A DNA stretch of 64,000 bases. It comes from Certhia americana. Lineage: Eukaryota; Chordata; Aves; Passeriformes; Certhiidae. Shown piece by piece: positions 52,533 to 63,489 of the stretch. The stretch is taken from NCBI GenBank assembly GCA_018697195.1, contig CM031878.1, forward strand, positions 38,536,615 through 38,600,614, written 5' to 3'. Each line of letters begins with the position of its first letter. Position 1 is the stretch's first letter. The translations under genes and the position numbers were made by a program. Under the pieces are notes generated by a model. That model made no database searches, had not been told where the DNA came from, and saw only the letters and a program-made list of their open reading frames with translations.

Positions 52533-53575
52533 TGTAGTGACTGGACCCTGTATGGATTCCAGACACCCATCAAAGCCTCTCTATCACTCTCCTTCATAAA
52601 AGGACAGGGGAGACAAAATATAATGAAGGTTCATGAGCTCAGATAAGGAGTGGGAAAGGTCATTCACTAAATAGCATCGCAGGTAAAACAGACTAAAATT
52701 TGGCATATTAATTGAATTTATTACCCAAAAAATCAGAGCAGAATACTGAGAAGTAAAGTAAATCTTAAAAACACCTTACCCCTACTCCTCACTTCTTCAT
52801 GAATTCTACTTCCTCCAGCAGCATGGGGAGATAGGGAATGGGGGTTACAGACAGTTCACCACATGTTTGTGCCCCTGTTGAGGAAGAGTAGTCCTTCCCC
52901 TGCCCCAGAGTGGGGTCTCTACCACAGGAGAGAATTCTCCAAAAACTGATCTAATGTGAGTCCCTCCCATGGGAAGCAATCCTCCACAAACTGCTCCAAC
53001 CTAGATCACATGGTGCTGTCTTCCAAGGACAGGCCACAGGGTCACAAGTCCTACCAGAAAAACTGCCCCAGTCCGTGCTGCTCTCTCCACAGGTCTGCCA
53101 GGAGCCTGCTCTTGCAAGGACCTCCTAAGGGCTCACAGCCCCCTCTTAGGCATCCACCTGCCCTGATGTGGGTCTCCTTCATGGGCTGCAGGTGGATCTT
53201 TACATCCCCATAGACCTCCATGTGCTGCAGGGGCACAGCTGCCACATCATGGGCTTTCCCACAGGTTGCAGGGAAATCTCAGCTGTGGTGCCTGGAGCAG
53301 CTCCTCCCTCTCTTTCTGCACTCACCTTGGTGACTGCAGTGTTACATATTTGCACTCTGCTCTTCTCTAGTAGCACTTATATCTGCACAATAACTTCTTT
53401 TTCCATTAAATATATTATTCCAGAGGTGTTAGCACCATTTCTGTTTGGCTCAGCCTTGGCCGGTAGTGCATTCACCTTTGAAGCTGCCAGGGATTGGTTC
53501 CGCCGGATATAGAATTTCTCATAGGAGCCACCCTTGCATTCCTCGCTAATACTAGAATCACATGAACACAGCACA
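52533..53575 (-). mobile_element. Solo ERV LTR, about 1.04 kb, minus strand
   Basis: The block runs from TGTAGTGACTGGACCCTG to ACACAGCACA, so it has TG...CA ends. On the minus strand, running from 53575 down to 52533, it matches in order a long LTR I remember from bird genomes (probably ERVL-like; family name not verified). It has a GC-rich promoter-side half with degenerate tandem units of roughly 45-50 bases (about 52935-53150 here), then an AT-rich part with poly(A) signal AATAAA at 52717-52722, then the terminal part near CAGGGGAGACAAAATATAA. The flanks CTATT (52528-52532) and CTACC (53576-53580) may be a decayed 5-base target duplication (3 of 5 match). No retroviral genes adjoin it, so it is a solo LTR left by recombination. 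Substitutions and small indels suggest an old copy. Confidence 0.85.
52717..52722 (-). promoter_or_regulatory. Poly(A) signal of the 1.04 kb LTR
   Basis: AATAAA on the minus strand (TTTATT on plus), about 185 bases from the terminal edge. This fixes the sense direction of the LTR as minus. Confidence 0.6.
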
Positions 53576-55957
53576 CTACCTTTACAAGAAAGCTGATTGT
53601 TAACTGGTTTTCATGATTCTGTAAATATTTTCAGTGTGAAGTTATTAAAACCTGCCTTAGAAAACCACCAGTAGTCCTTTAGCAGGTCTAGTACTACAGA
53701 GAGAAAGAACAGGCAGGATAATCCTTGATGGACTGTCCTGCAGCCAATACCATGCCTGAGGCATGGTGTTTCCCTGTCCCCCTGTTGCACATGAATTGAT
53801 TTAAACCCTCTTATGTTGTGTTGACATCTCTGAGAGTACATCTGGAGAAAACACTGCTTAAAAGTTTTCAACTCTGCCTGCTGGGAATGATACTGAGTGT
53901 TTCTCTAAAAATTGTAATGACACAATAGCTGAAAGGGTCACTTAATTCACTGAGCTTTATAAGCTCATTTTTGTTCTCTTGGGCCAAGCCTTGGATTGGG
54001 TGGTCGGGTCTTGTTTAAATAGCACAGAAATAATCAGGATTAAATAGGAGCTCAAATTCCACTTCACATACAAGAATACCTTTTATCTAAACAGGATTTT
54101 TCCTCTGAGTGCATTCTTAATGGTGCATACATCACGTCATTCATGACTATGACACACAATTGTTTTCTTTGTAAATACCTCTTGTAGGATAATCTCAAGG
54201 TCAGTAAAATAGCAGATCGAAGAGCTTACATGTTTTATTAGCTGAACAAAACTTCTTATTGCCACCAGTTACGTGACACCTGAAACATTTACAGAGGCTG
54301 CTTAGCGTTTATTGTAATCATGATATTGCTTTTGTGCAATCAGAAAAATTAGACATGTAAGATCCACTAGTAGCTTTTCATAATTCTCATATTAGTTGCC
54401 TGCCTGCAGCGTTTTAATGCTTCTATTTTTTCCAGGACTGTGAAGTTTTCAGGCAGTTTAAATTGTATCAAGCTGAAATTTAGACACTGGAGCTGCTAGA
54501 TGCACAGATACACCCCATGGAAGTGTAATTAGGCTGTCTCTGTGCACTGCAGGGGAGAATTTTGCTGCAAAGGAAGGAAAAGGCTGCTGGTGTCACCTGT
54601 TCTGTCCTAGCATTTCTATGGGTCTGAAACTACCTTTCAGTCCAAATGAAACTCTCTAGTGACCTGTCCAGAAAGGCTTCTATGATGCGTTGAATTTTCC
54701 TGCAATTTTGACATGGATGATTTTCCATTTTATTATGACACTGGAGTTAGGAACAAAATTGCTCTAGACACCCTCAGGCATCAGTTTAATGAGTGTAGGA
54801 AAGAGGTTTTTGATCCTCTGTTAAAATCAGCCAATGCAGATCCTGCTTCAGTGCACATATGGTTTGAGCTGGGGTTGGGGCTTAAAAATCATGAAGAGAA
54901 ACAATATCTCCATGGAGTAAACAGCATCTTAAGTTTTTTTTTTAAATAGTCGTATAGTTCATATACAGCCAAATTTTAGGAGGTTCTGTTAGAAATAGTT
55001 GAATGGGTTGAACTAGAGCTGTTGGAGATATCACACAACTGCTAAAAAAACTAATGAAGGGACTTTGCTATTGGTTTTAGTTTCTGTGAGATGATGTCAG
55101 ATACTTCCATGATAGGAAGTAGAAATTTAGGGCAGTGTATTGATTGCATGACTTTTTATCTTCTTTTAATATCCCATAGATCTTAAATGTTCAAGCATTC
55201 TGTACTTGCTATAGAGGCAAATGCTACTTCAGTGTTTTCTGTGTGGAAGCTCAAATCATCTTTGGATGAGTTTGAAGTATTTTACTTGGGTAGAAAGCAA
55301 GGTAAGGTAAGAAGAAGGATGATTTGGACGTTTAAAAGAGATTTTCATGGTCATGGTCATGGATAAATCCGTGGTTGCAGTTTCTTTGTGAATAGCTCAA
55401 GGATAGTGTAGCTGTACACTTGCTGTGCACCAGCTGAATCCCAGTTTTAACTCATCAAATATGTACTTACTTTGCTTCTACCAATGTATCAGAGGGAAGG
55501 GATCTGTGTCTCAGGGCTTTACCATGTCAATTAACTGAGATGATAAGCAGGCTGCCTTTTGCTGCTTCTTGGCTTCTGTTAAGACTATATCCGCATTAAA
55601 AAATCAGACCAGACTTTATTCTAGCTGGCCTGAGAATTTGAGCATGAATGTGGGATATGAGGGCCCATTCTGCCTTTTGTGTGCTTTCTGGAAAGAAATC
55701 TGATTTAACTCTTGCACTCAATCCAGCAAGGAAAAGTAATTCGGATATGAAAGGCTATCACCAACATGTTTCTTTTAAGCACTGAGACCCAAAACTGACC
55801 ATTAGCTCCCAAGAACTTGCCTTTATAAAAATCTCTTGCTAATACAGTCCTCAGCGAGCAAAGAGTGCTAGCAAGATTACAAAGGCACCAGGTACGTGTT
55901 AATTAAAACCTAAGTCATGGCAGATTAAAGATCATGAGAAGAAGGAGTGGCCTGGGC
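53576..55957. other. Non-coding AT-rich DNA between two LTRs
   Basis: About 2.4 kb with no gene or recognised repeat. A 78-codon frame at 54713-54949 is unremarkable. A short hexamer tandem (CATGGT, three copies) lies near 55346-55364. Confidence 0.6.
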
Positions 55958-56018
55958 TGATGCCTTCACAAGGTTGACCTGGAACAGAGACAAGACAGGG
56001 CAAAGGATAAAGTAGGTA

Positions 56019-56024
56019 TTTATT
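56019..56024 (-). promoter_or_regulatory. Poly(A) signal of the 447-base LTR
   Basis: AATAAA on the minus strand, about 61 bases from the LTR's downstream end, in the expected position for an R-region signal. Confidence 0.65.
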
Positions 56025-56133
56025 AAAAGGTCTCAATGGGTACTCTTGGGCTGAGCAAGAGACCAGCTGGACCACACCCAAGATGCACCCAAAATGGTCA
56101 CAAAGTGGACACCCAGGTCATAAGGTCTCACAC

Positions 56134-56140
56134 TTTTATA
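56134..56140 (-). promoter_or_regulatory. TATA box of the 447-base LTR
   Basis: TATAAAA on the minus strand, about 110 bases upstream of the poly(A) signal. Whether it is active today is unknown. Confidence 0.55.
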
Positions 56141-56404
56141 AGTTCTGGTCCATTAGCATATTAGAATCAATTGTCCAACCATAGCTTCAGGTTATGAAGC
56201 CCATCCTCCTTGTTTTTTCTTCTCACTTCACTGTTGTTTTTGTTCTTGGGCCTGAAAGTTGTCCTTGGTACCAAACTAGAGAAGGAATTGTTTTGTCTAT
56301 CTACACCACAAAGAGAGCTTAGTAGCACTGAATATGAAATCTATACCTACCCGCCAAAACAGCACAGAGTCTAAAAAATATAATAGCTAAAACTTAAGGC
56401 ATCA

Positions 56405-57469
56405 AGGCCATTACACTGTAGCACACTTTGACAACCCCAGCACTGTAGAAGTTTTGCTTCTTTAGTCCCTAAGGTCTGCTGTGAGACCAGCTTGCAGACA
56501 CAAATCTGTTGTCTGTGAAACAGGCAGCTTTAAGGCGGGGTGAAAGCCAGTAGAAGTGTTGGGGGTTTTTTGTTTCTTTTCCTTTTCATTAATGTGTATT
56601 ACATTAATATTTTCCTAACGCAAACTGCACCAAATAATAAATAATTTTAAGTTCAACTGCTATGGCAAATTAGACCATTTAGGCCACTTCCTAAGTATGG
56701 ACTTAAATGCCTAATATTTTGTAACAGAAGTTGAACCTTTTGTTCATAGGTGTTGAAAGAAGACCACAGTAACTTTAAATACAACCAATAAAGGAAATTA
56801 TATGTTGCATCAGCTATGAACATTTTCCTGAACATGAACAGAATAAAGTCTTTCCTTTTCTTTGTATACACAGGTATTGATGATAAAATTTTAAAATGTT
56901 TAATGTGTCAGACATATCAATCAAATTCCTGTAAGGAACTATTATATGCCTAGTGATTACTAGAAGAACTTTTACAGAATGTATTTTGCAAAGTCTTTTA
57001 CTTGAGGACAAAATTTCTTCAGTACAAGTTTAACCTATGCTAAAGTTGTTATAGAGCTGGTGTACCCAGAAATAACCTCTTTCCAGGAATTGCCTACAAG
57101 GTGGAATATTAGAAAATTCTTCAGAGCCATGTCAGTGTGTTGGTGTATTATCAAAGCACATCCCCATACTTAGCTCTGCTCCCTGGACTATCACCTTGTC
57201 TTCCCTCCTTGTGCACACAGAAGTGATAGTGTAGAGGTGTGAGTGGTGGCAACTAAATGTCCTGTTTCTAGCCTGTGCTTGTATCCCACTTGTGCCAATG
57301 GCTACTTTGCAGCTGAGCACCTTGTTGTCTGCATAGTGTAGGTTAATGGATCTTGATGGATGAATCACATGGTTTAGATATGAGGAAAACCACCAGGAGG
57401 TGGCCCAAGGATAGCTTTGACAGAAGAGACCAGTCTGCCTTTTATTACTATGACTACAAGTCTGAATGG
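56405..57469. other. Non-coding DNA between LTR and CR1
   Basis: About 1 kb with no gene or recognised repeat. The CR1 that follows may begin somewhat earlier than 57470; similarity fades gradually here. Confidence 0.55.
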
Positions 57470-57602
57470 ATCCAATCCTAATCTGACTGGCATGACTAGC
57501 AAAAGGGTAGCAATGGATGAGGAGACAACTGAGGCACTCAAAAACATTTTTTCCTCAGCTTTCATCTCTCTTCATACACCTGCCACAAGTGACAAGGTCT
57601 GT
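57470..57602 (+). mobile_element. CR1 LINE, segment 1 (left of the LTR insertion)
   Basis: This is the left part of a plus-strand CR1 copy that is interrupted by an LTR and continues at 58273. Its frame ends with EALKNIFSSAF, corresponding to the CR1 ORF2 stretch ahead of the reverse-transcriptase core where an EVLNDFFASVF-type motif occurs. The nucleotide run CTGACTGGCATGACTAGC followed by AAAAGGGTA also fits CR1. The left edge is approximate. The copy is broken by stops and deletions. Confidence 0.7.
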
Positions 57603-57607
57603 AGGAG
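57603..57607 (+). repeat. Target-site duplication AGGAG, left copy
   Basis: AGGAG directly precedes the TG of the inserted LTR and is repeated exactly at 58268-58272, directly after its CA. Confidence 0.88.
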
Positions 57608-58267
57608 TGTCTTGGTTTAGGGCAAATTCCACGAGAAACCTCTAAGTTGGGTCTCTTTAGAAAGCAAATTTAATTGGCTCTTCTTTCATCTGGTTTAGGA
57701 AAGAATTTTTTTGGAGGAAAGTGGGAAAAAAATGGTTTATTTAACAAGCAAAGCACTCCCCAGCACAACAAACGAACAATACTAAATAACAAAACGTTTC
57801 ACTGCTCTGAAGAGATGATGAATTCAGAAAGTCTCTTCTGTGGGCTGTAGCTCAGCTCACTCCATTGTTGTCAGTCCTGCCATTTTGGGAAATGCCAGGC
57901 CTAGGCCAGGCCTGGTGGGCCACAGGTCTGAGCTCCTGGGGCTCTGCTGGGTTTTTAGTCCAGTGCAAGTACAAATAGTTCTAAAGAAAAGGAGCAGGAA
58001 AAAAACCCCACAGTCTGGAGAACTTCTTTGCTTCAGCTAGTTAAAACTAACAAAAAGTGAGAGAGCTCTGTCCCACCATCTGCACTGCAGAAAACACAGG
58101 TTGTGTGTAAAAAAAACCACTGAAAATTCTTAACTTATGTTTTGAAAACAACCACCTGGGACACTCCACCACTTCTTCTTCAATTTCATATCCAGTTTTA
58201 AAGGTGCAAAACTTATTTCTAAACTAAACAGACAAATAAAGATACAATTAAACATTAACCCAAAACA
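57608..58267 (-). mobile_element. Solo ERV LTR, 660 bases, nested in CR1
   Basis: The LTR starts TGTCTTGGTTTAGGG and ends TTAACCCAAAACA: TG...CA ends with an imperfect terminal inverted repeat, flanked by the exact duplication AGGAG. CR1 sequence resumes immediately on the far side, proving insertion into a pre-existing CR1. On the minus strand a poly(A) signal AATAAA (57736-57741) lies about 130 bases from the terminal edge, and the ending (GCCCTAAACCAAGACA) is one I recall from songbird LTRs, so the sense strand is minus. A plus-strand AATAAA at 58235-58240 is too close to the end to argue strongly otherwise. A 5-base duplication is typical of ERVL-type integration but does not fix the class. 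No internal genes remain. Confidence 0.92.
57736..57741 (-). promoter_or_regulatory. Poly(A) signal of the nested LTR
   Basis: AATAAA on the minus strand in the downstream part of the LTR, after a TGCTTGTTA context. Confidence 0.55.
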
Positions 58268-58272
58268 AGGAG
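58268..58272 (+). repeat. Target-site duplication AGGAG, right copy
   Basis: Exact repeat of 57603-57607, marking the right end of the LTR insertion. Confidence 0.88.
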
Positions 58273-58705
58273 CAAAGTCCTTCCCAGAGTAAGTAAGGCT
58301 CTGGTTTGTGGCTGCCTGAGGAGTTTTTGGGACCTCACACAATATATCCCAGAAAATCCCTGAGGAAATTGTCTGATGTAGCCACCAAGCCACTCACCAT
58401 GATATTTGAAAAGTTGTGACAGTCTGGTGGAGTTCCAGGTAACTGGATGAATGGAGACAATGCACCTGGTCTTTAAAATGGGTAGAAAGGTGATCCATCT
58501 TTCTGTGGGTCAGCACCACTTCTGTGTCTGGGAATATCATGGAACAGTTCTTCCTAGAAGCTGTACTTAGGCACATCAAGAATGCAGAGGTGAATCAAGA
58601 CAACCAGCATAACTTCATCAAGGGTAAGTCCCTTCTGACTCACCCAGTGGCCATCTGTGAAGGAGTGGACAAGGGAAGGGTCATGGCAACCTTAATGCCT
58701 TTTTA
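58273..58705 (+). mobile_element. CR1 LINE, segment 2 (reverse transcriptase region)
   Basis: Continuation of the CR1 copy on the right of the nested LTR. The order of landmarks is CR1-like: GCAAAGTCCTTCCCAGAGT, then AAGCCACTCACCATGATATT followed by TGAAAAG (reading MIFEK), then the region of ATCATGGAACAG and CTTCCTAGAAGCTGTACTTA, then AACTTCATCAAGGGTAAGTC. These belong to the N-terminal part of the reverse-transcriptase domain. The frame is broken by stops (for example TGA after GAAAAGTTG), so the copy is dead. Downstream RT sequence is missing: from about 58705 the sequence jumps to the 3' end of CR1. Confidence 0.88.
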
Positions 58706-58724
58706 GTGGGACCTATTGTGGATG

Positions 58725-58890
58725 GACAAAGAATAATGATTTTAAACAGAAAGACAGTCTTTTCAAAGTAAATACAGGAAGAATATTTTTATGATGAGGC
58801 TAGTGAAGCACTGGAACAGATTGCCCAAGAACATGGAAGATGACATATCTCTGGAAACACTCAAGGTCATGCTGGACTGGGCTCTGAGCA
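58725..58890 (+). mobile_element. CR1 LINE, segment 3 (3' end after internal deletion)
   Basis: GGACAAAGAATAATGATTTT followed by AAACAGAAAGACAG, then GAAGCACTGGAACAGATTGC and CATGCTGGACTGGGCTCTGA, match the last part of CR1 ORF2, in plus orientation. Most of the RT core and the thumb region are absent between this and segment 2, so either the copy carries an internal deletion of roughly 1 kb or more, or two CR1 fragments lie side by side. Similarity stops at about 58890, before the expected octamer-repeat terminus. Confidence 0.82.
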
Positions 58891-61800
58891 AACAAAACCT
58901 ATAAGCAGAGGGAGGAAATATACTTTTTGCTTTACACCTCTGTTTAGAAATATTTCATCTTGAAGGGAAGATTATTCTTGTCAGCATTTGTGTCATTGTC
59001 ACTTCTGATCAGGACAACACAGTACCCATGGGGCTTCACCACTCAGCAAAGATGTTTGCTGTACTACTTCATGTTCAAAGCAAGTATGTTTTTCTTTATT
59101 TTTTTGTCTCTCTCTAGTCCTTCCTATAGGCTAACTGCTGAAAGTTTCTAGCCATTATGTTGTACATGTACATAAAAAATTACCATGTCAGTAATTTCTG
59201 GGAAAAAAACTATTTTAATGAGATGAGGGAACATGACCCTATTGGACAGTGTTATGTATCAGTTGTCTTCTGGCTGTGAATACCGTTAATGCTGTATACA
59301 TTTGCTGTACATGCTGTACATGTCTTTCAAGTAGATGTCAGGCATCGGAATCAGTCACCTGTCAGAGAGCTTACTCATGAGTGAAGGCATTGGATAATTG
59401 TAGAAGTTCCTAGTGGAAGTACATTAACTTCAGTGCTTTGGACTAGTATGGTGTAAAGAAAGTGTGGAAATCTCTCAGAAGTCCTTAAGTGGGTTGTTCT
59501 GTTCCATCTACCTTTTCTTCAAATTGTGCCACAAGTTGTGTAGATATTCTTGGCCTTGGGGTCAGCAACCAGAACTCACACTGGTGAGTCATGAGTGCTT
59601 AGCAGATCTGAAAATGAAAAGCCATATGAACCAAGGAGACTGTTGAGGCAGAGAGACAAAAAATCCCTCTTACGTGCTGGTGTTAAGGTAACTACAAACC
59701 CAATTACCCTATGAAAGAAATAGGCCTGAAATAGTAACCTCCTTCAATATAAAGTAAGCCCCATGAAATCAGTACCAATGATTCCTCTGATCCTGACAAG
59801 AAGGCTGCCAGTGCCAAGAGTGCAGCTTGAATCCCTTGTTACTCCCCCATTTGACTTCATGCTCACTATCTTGTGTAGGCAGTTGGGAGACATCTGTGAT
59901 TCTCATCACAAAACCTGACCTTGTTTATGTTCATCCTTTGAAGGTGTTTTTCAATAGTGTTGCCACTATTTTGAAATTTAATTTTTTTAAGATTTAAGGA
60001 GAGTTCACCATTTATTTTCAAGGACATTGAGCCTTTTGGGGAATTTGATAGGCAGTACCTCCTCTTTACAATGGTAGCTCCTATTTCATATCTGCAAAGT
60101 GACTACTCCTACATGACCACTTCCTCCTTTTCTGCCATGGTTTCACCATTAGTTGGGGCTGAAGTTACCTACCAACAGCTGTGTGAGCCTATGTCCTTGA
60201 GCAGCTCATCTAACTAGTTGCACAAGTGACTGCATGGACTAAGGCAAAAAAACACGAGGTAATAAAGAATGTGCAAACCTAACACATGTTAATGATTCCT
60301 TCTTCAAGTAACACAGGCTCTATTCCCTGTGACTTCACCTCTGTACCCATAATATATTCCAATGTGTTTTATACATATCTCAGCATATTTAGGCTCACTA
60401 AACAAGAAGAAGGGATGCTTGAGGATTTCACCACTTACTATATGTATCTGGTACGTATTAAGAAACTGGCGTCTCCTTTCCAGATTTATCTTTAGAATTA
60501 ATCTCCAGGCTTGTAGTCACCACAACCACTTATGCAAGGAGAAATTTGAGGTGATTTTTTAACCAGGTTACTCAAAAATGGTTAAAAACCATATTACTTG
60601 TAGATTCAGGGTTGTTACTCCTTCCTGAAACACAAATGCTGATTGAGAATAAAAAGGGGCCCAAAGAAATGTCCTGCAAGCCAGCCTGTGGGGAAGCATA
60701 GACCCTTTAAACAAAATGAATCCAACCTACCCACTATCTATATCTATAAAATCATCTGTTGCAATTTTCAGCCATAACTGAAAATTCCCTGAAAGATTTC
60801 CTTTCTGTTTTATTACATCTCTTTTGATTGGTTTAGGGATAAGGACAGCATTTACCAGGCTTAGAAGTACATTACTGCTCCTGCACTTTTTCTTTCCTAA
60901 ATTGCTTCTCAAACCTGACCTTAATAGAAGAGTTACTCAAATTTCTTGTTTGATCAACTCTTAGAGCAGGTTCTTTGGCTCTTAAAGCTGATCTTTTCCT
61001 ACTTTACCTTCAGGCTGTTCTTGAAACAGCTGCCTTGGCGCTTCTTGGTGCCTTTTTCTCTATAGAAGGAGTAGGAATCAGATCTTGGATTTTTTTGACT
61101 TTAATCCGAATTTGTAGGAAAGGGCAGACTCTGTGGGAGATGACCTTTCACAGACCTGTGAGTATGCCAGCTCCTTGTGACATCTAGAAGCATTTTGGGC
61201 AGAAAACACTTTCACATACCAAAACTGAAAATGAGTTGACTATGCTGTTTGGAAATGAATGGGTAGCACTTGTGGGATATATGTGGGTTTGCAGGTAGAC
61301 TGTGGCAAGGAGAGAACAAATAGATAGTGAGACAGTATTATAGCAGTATGTGAAAGATTCTTGGAAGAACAGCTAAAAACATGTAGGTTTTTGTGCTGTC
61401 TTCTCTTAAATGGGTGCACAGGTGTGGTGTTAGTGTAGCTGTACCCTTAAAGACATTGTGCGAAGTTGGGAAATGGACATCCAGCACATACTTTTCATCA
61501 ACTCACTAAAAGAAGGTTCACCACCCAGAGCATCACGCAGTTTTTCCTCACCTTAATAATTCTGTGATTTGAGATACACTGGCATAACCGACATACTCTT
61601 AATTCCTGAAAGTGTTATCACAGGCAGAGCTATTTACTCATAGATTTTTATAAGGTTAAAGCAACCCATTAGTTTGCCTAGCAGCACTTCTCATCAGTAT
61701 TCAGGAGCAGAAAGACACAGTAAAAGAGACCAGGCAGCCTATATGACAGTGCCTGTTTTCAGTATATTTTGAATTACTAAAGAAATATTTTTATTATATC

Positions 61801-62533
61801 TAAGATAATCACATATGCAGAATATCAAGGTCAGTGCATGAGAATGTTAAGCAAAACCAATAAATGCCACAGATAACTAATTTATCTCTCAGGAAGGTTG
61901 TTTCACACACTGACACATTTTCCTCTTTATCATCAATCTATGAGACTGAGTTCTGCGAAGTACTTTAATTAAGCTATCATCATGTATTTATTTATGGTGT
62001 CTCCAAATGATGTTATCAAAATACAATAGTCTTTTTTTTCTACCTATACTCTATAAAGTATCCTAAGACCTGAATATTTTACAAACAAATATTTTCAAGC
62101 CTATTTTATGTGTTTATCTTGAAAAGCTGTCAAACTTTAATTGCCAGCAGCCAGGGAAAACATATACTCTTGAAAAGTAACAAGTCCCTGTTACTTCTTT
62201 TCATCTGGCTATCTGATAAAATTCCTTTAAAATTAGTATTCAACACCTCGGAATCCATGCACACAGAGCTGGTATAATTTGTCTTTCTGGCACACTTAAC
62301 CCAGAAAGTAGGTTCCTGAGTCTGTTTGATAGAACAGTAAGATTAAAGGCAATTATTTCACTTTCTCTAAGACTTTGCACAGTGATACAAGTATTACTAC
62401 TCATCCCTGCAGTAGGTCAGATCAGGCTTATCCACTTGCTGCAAGTTTGATTTAACATGAGTAGAATGGTGATGTGAAAAACACTGGAAAAATTATATAT
62501 TATTTCCCATAACTTTTATACATGCTGTCTGTG

Positions 62534-62554
62534 AAAAAAAAAAAAAAAAAAAAA
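62534..62554 (+). repeat. Poly(A) tract, 21 bases
   Basis: Uninterrupted A run. No poly(A) signal hexamer in the 30 or so bases before it and no recognised cDNA. Confidence 0.92.
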
Positions 62555-63461
62555 TTATATAATTGTATGCTCCTTTTACCAGCCCAAGATTTTTCTTTTT
62601 CTTAATTGCCTAGGAAAAGCTGTCTCTCATGGACTGTATAGTAAGAACAGTCTTTGCTGAGTTTTGACAATATGCTCAACCTTTGTTCATACAGAGAGAT
62701 GCATGCTTAGTAGCAGAAGCAGCAGATAATAACAGCTTCATCTTTTGAAAATTACATTTTAGAAATTCACAGTTTGCATTCAAATACTTGCTACTGTTTG
62801 CTTTGGGAATGTTAGGTTTTATCAGTACTGTGAGGCTCAGGAATTCAGTCATTAGCACTATATTCAGTCTCAGACATGTATCTGACTGCAAAGTTTAAGA
62901 GTCAGTGTTGTTAACTTCTAATGATGCCATCTCCTGGTGACTGCTGCCTGTGCTGTTGTTATTGAGGAGCAGCACAGAGGAGATGGAAAATAAACAGTAA
63001 AACCAACACGACTGATGAAAACATAACTGAAGTAGGAGTATGTGCCCACTAAGGATTTTGCCTTGGAGTATGGAGCCAGACTGTGGTGACTGACACTTTG
63101 TTAACTGTCAGAAAATAATCCATCAGTGTGCCAGTTGCTGAGGACGGGTTTGTTCTTCCTGTGCACTTGTACAGTGCCCAGCACAGAAAAATCTCAACCT
63201 TGGTCAGGGCTTGTAGGCGCACTAGAGGCTACAAGCTGCAAAAAATATAGCTGTGTTTTAATGCAATGATGCTGATTGCAATTTATGTACATGGCTTTTA
63301 ATGTTATTGTTTACAATGAATCAGTCCACAGCTAGCTAATAATGACTCCTCTTCTTCTCTTGTTTTCTTCAGGATTTCTCTTTCTTCACTTGAGGAGCTC
63401 CATTGACTATGACATCACAGCCTGCTCCAGTACTGCCCTCATTTGCCATACACATGGACAT

Positions 63462-63489
63462 CCCCCCCCCCCCCCCCCCCCCGCCCCCC
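63462..63489 (+). repeat. Poly(C) tract with one G
   Basis: C21, one G, then C6. On the minus strand this is a long G run, which can form G-quadruplex structures and is prone to length errors in sequencing. Confidence 0.93.

Larger units (their letters stand above)
55958..56404 (-). mobile_element. Solo ERV LTR, 447 bases, minus strand
   Basis: The ends are TGATGCCTT and AAGGCATCA, a perfect 9-base inverted repeat beginning TG and ending CA. Read on the minus strand the block has LTR order: a TATA box TATAAAA (56134-56140), then a poly(A) signal AATAAA (56019-56024) about 110 bases downstream, then about 60 bases to the end. That spacing fits U3-R-U5. No internal retroviral sequence adjoins either end, so it is a solo LTR. 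The target duplication is unclear: the flanking tetramers GGGC (left) and AGGC (right) match in three of four bases. The family could not be named. Confidence 0.85.

Noticed and set aside
53168..53512. 114-codon plus-strand frame
   Set aside because: It lies antisense inside the 1.04 kb LTR and has no independent support.
54713..54949. 78-codon frame with a protein-like, charged composition
   Set aside because: No recognised motif, no splice sites or conserved neighbours; too short to support a gene.
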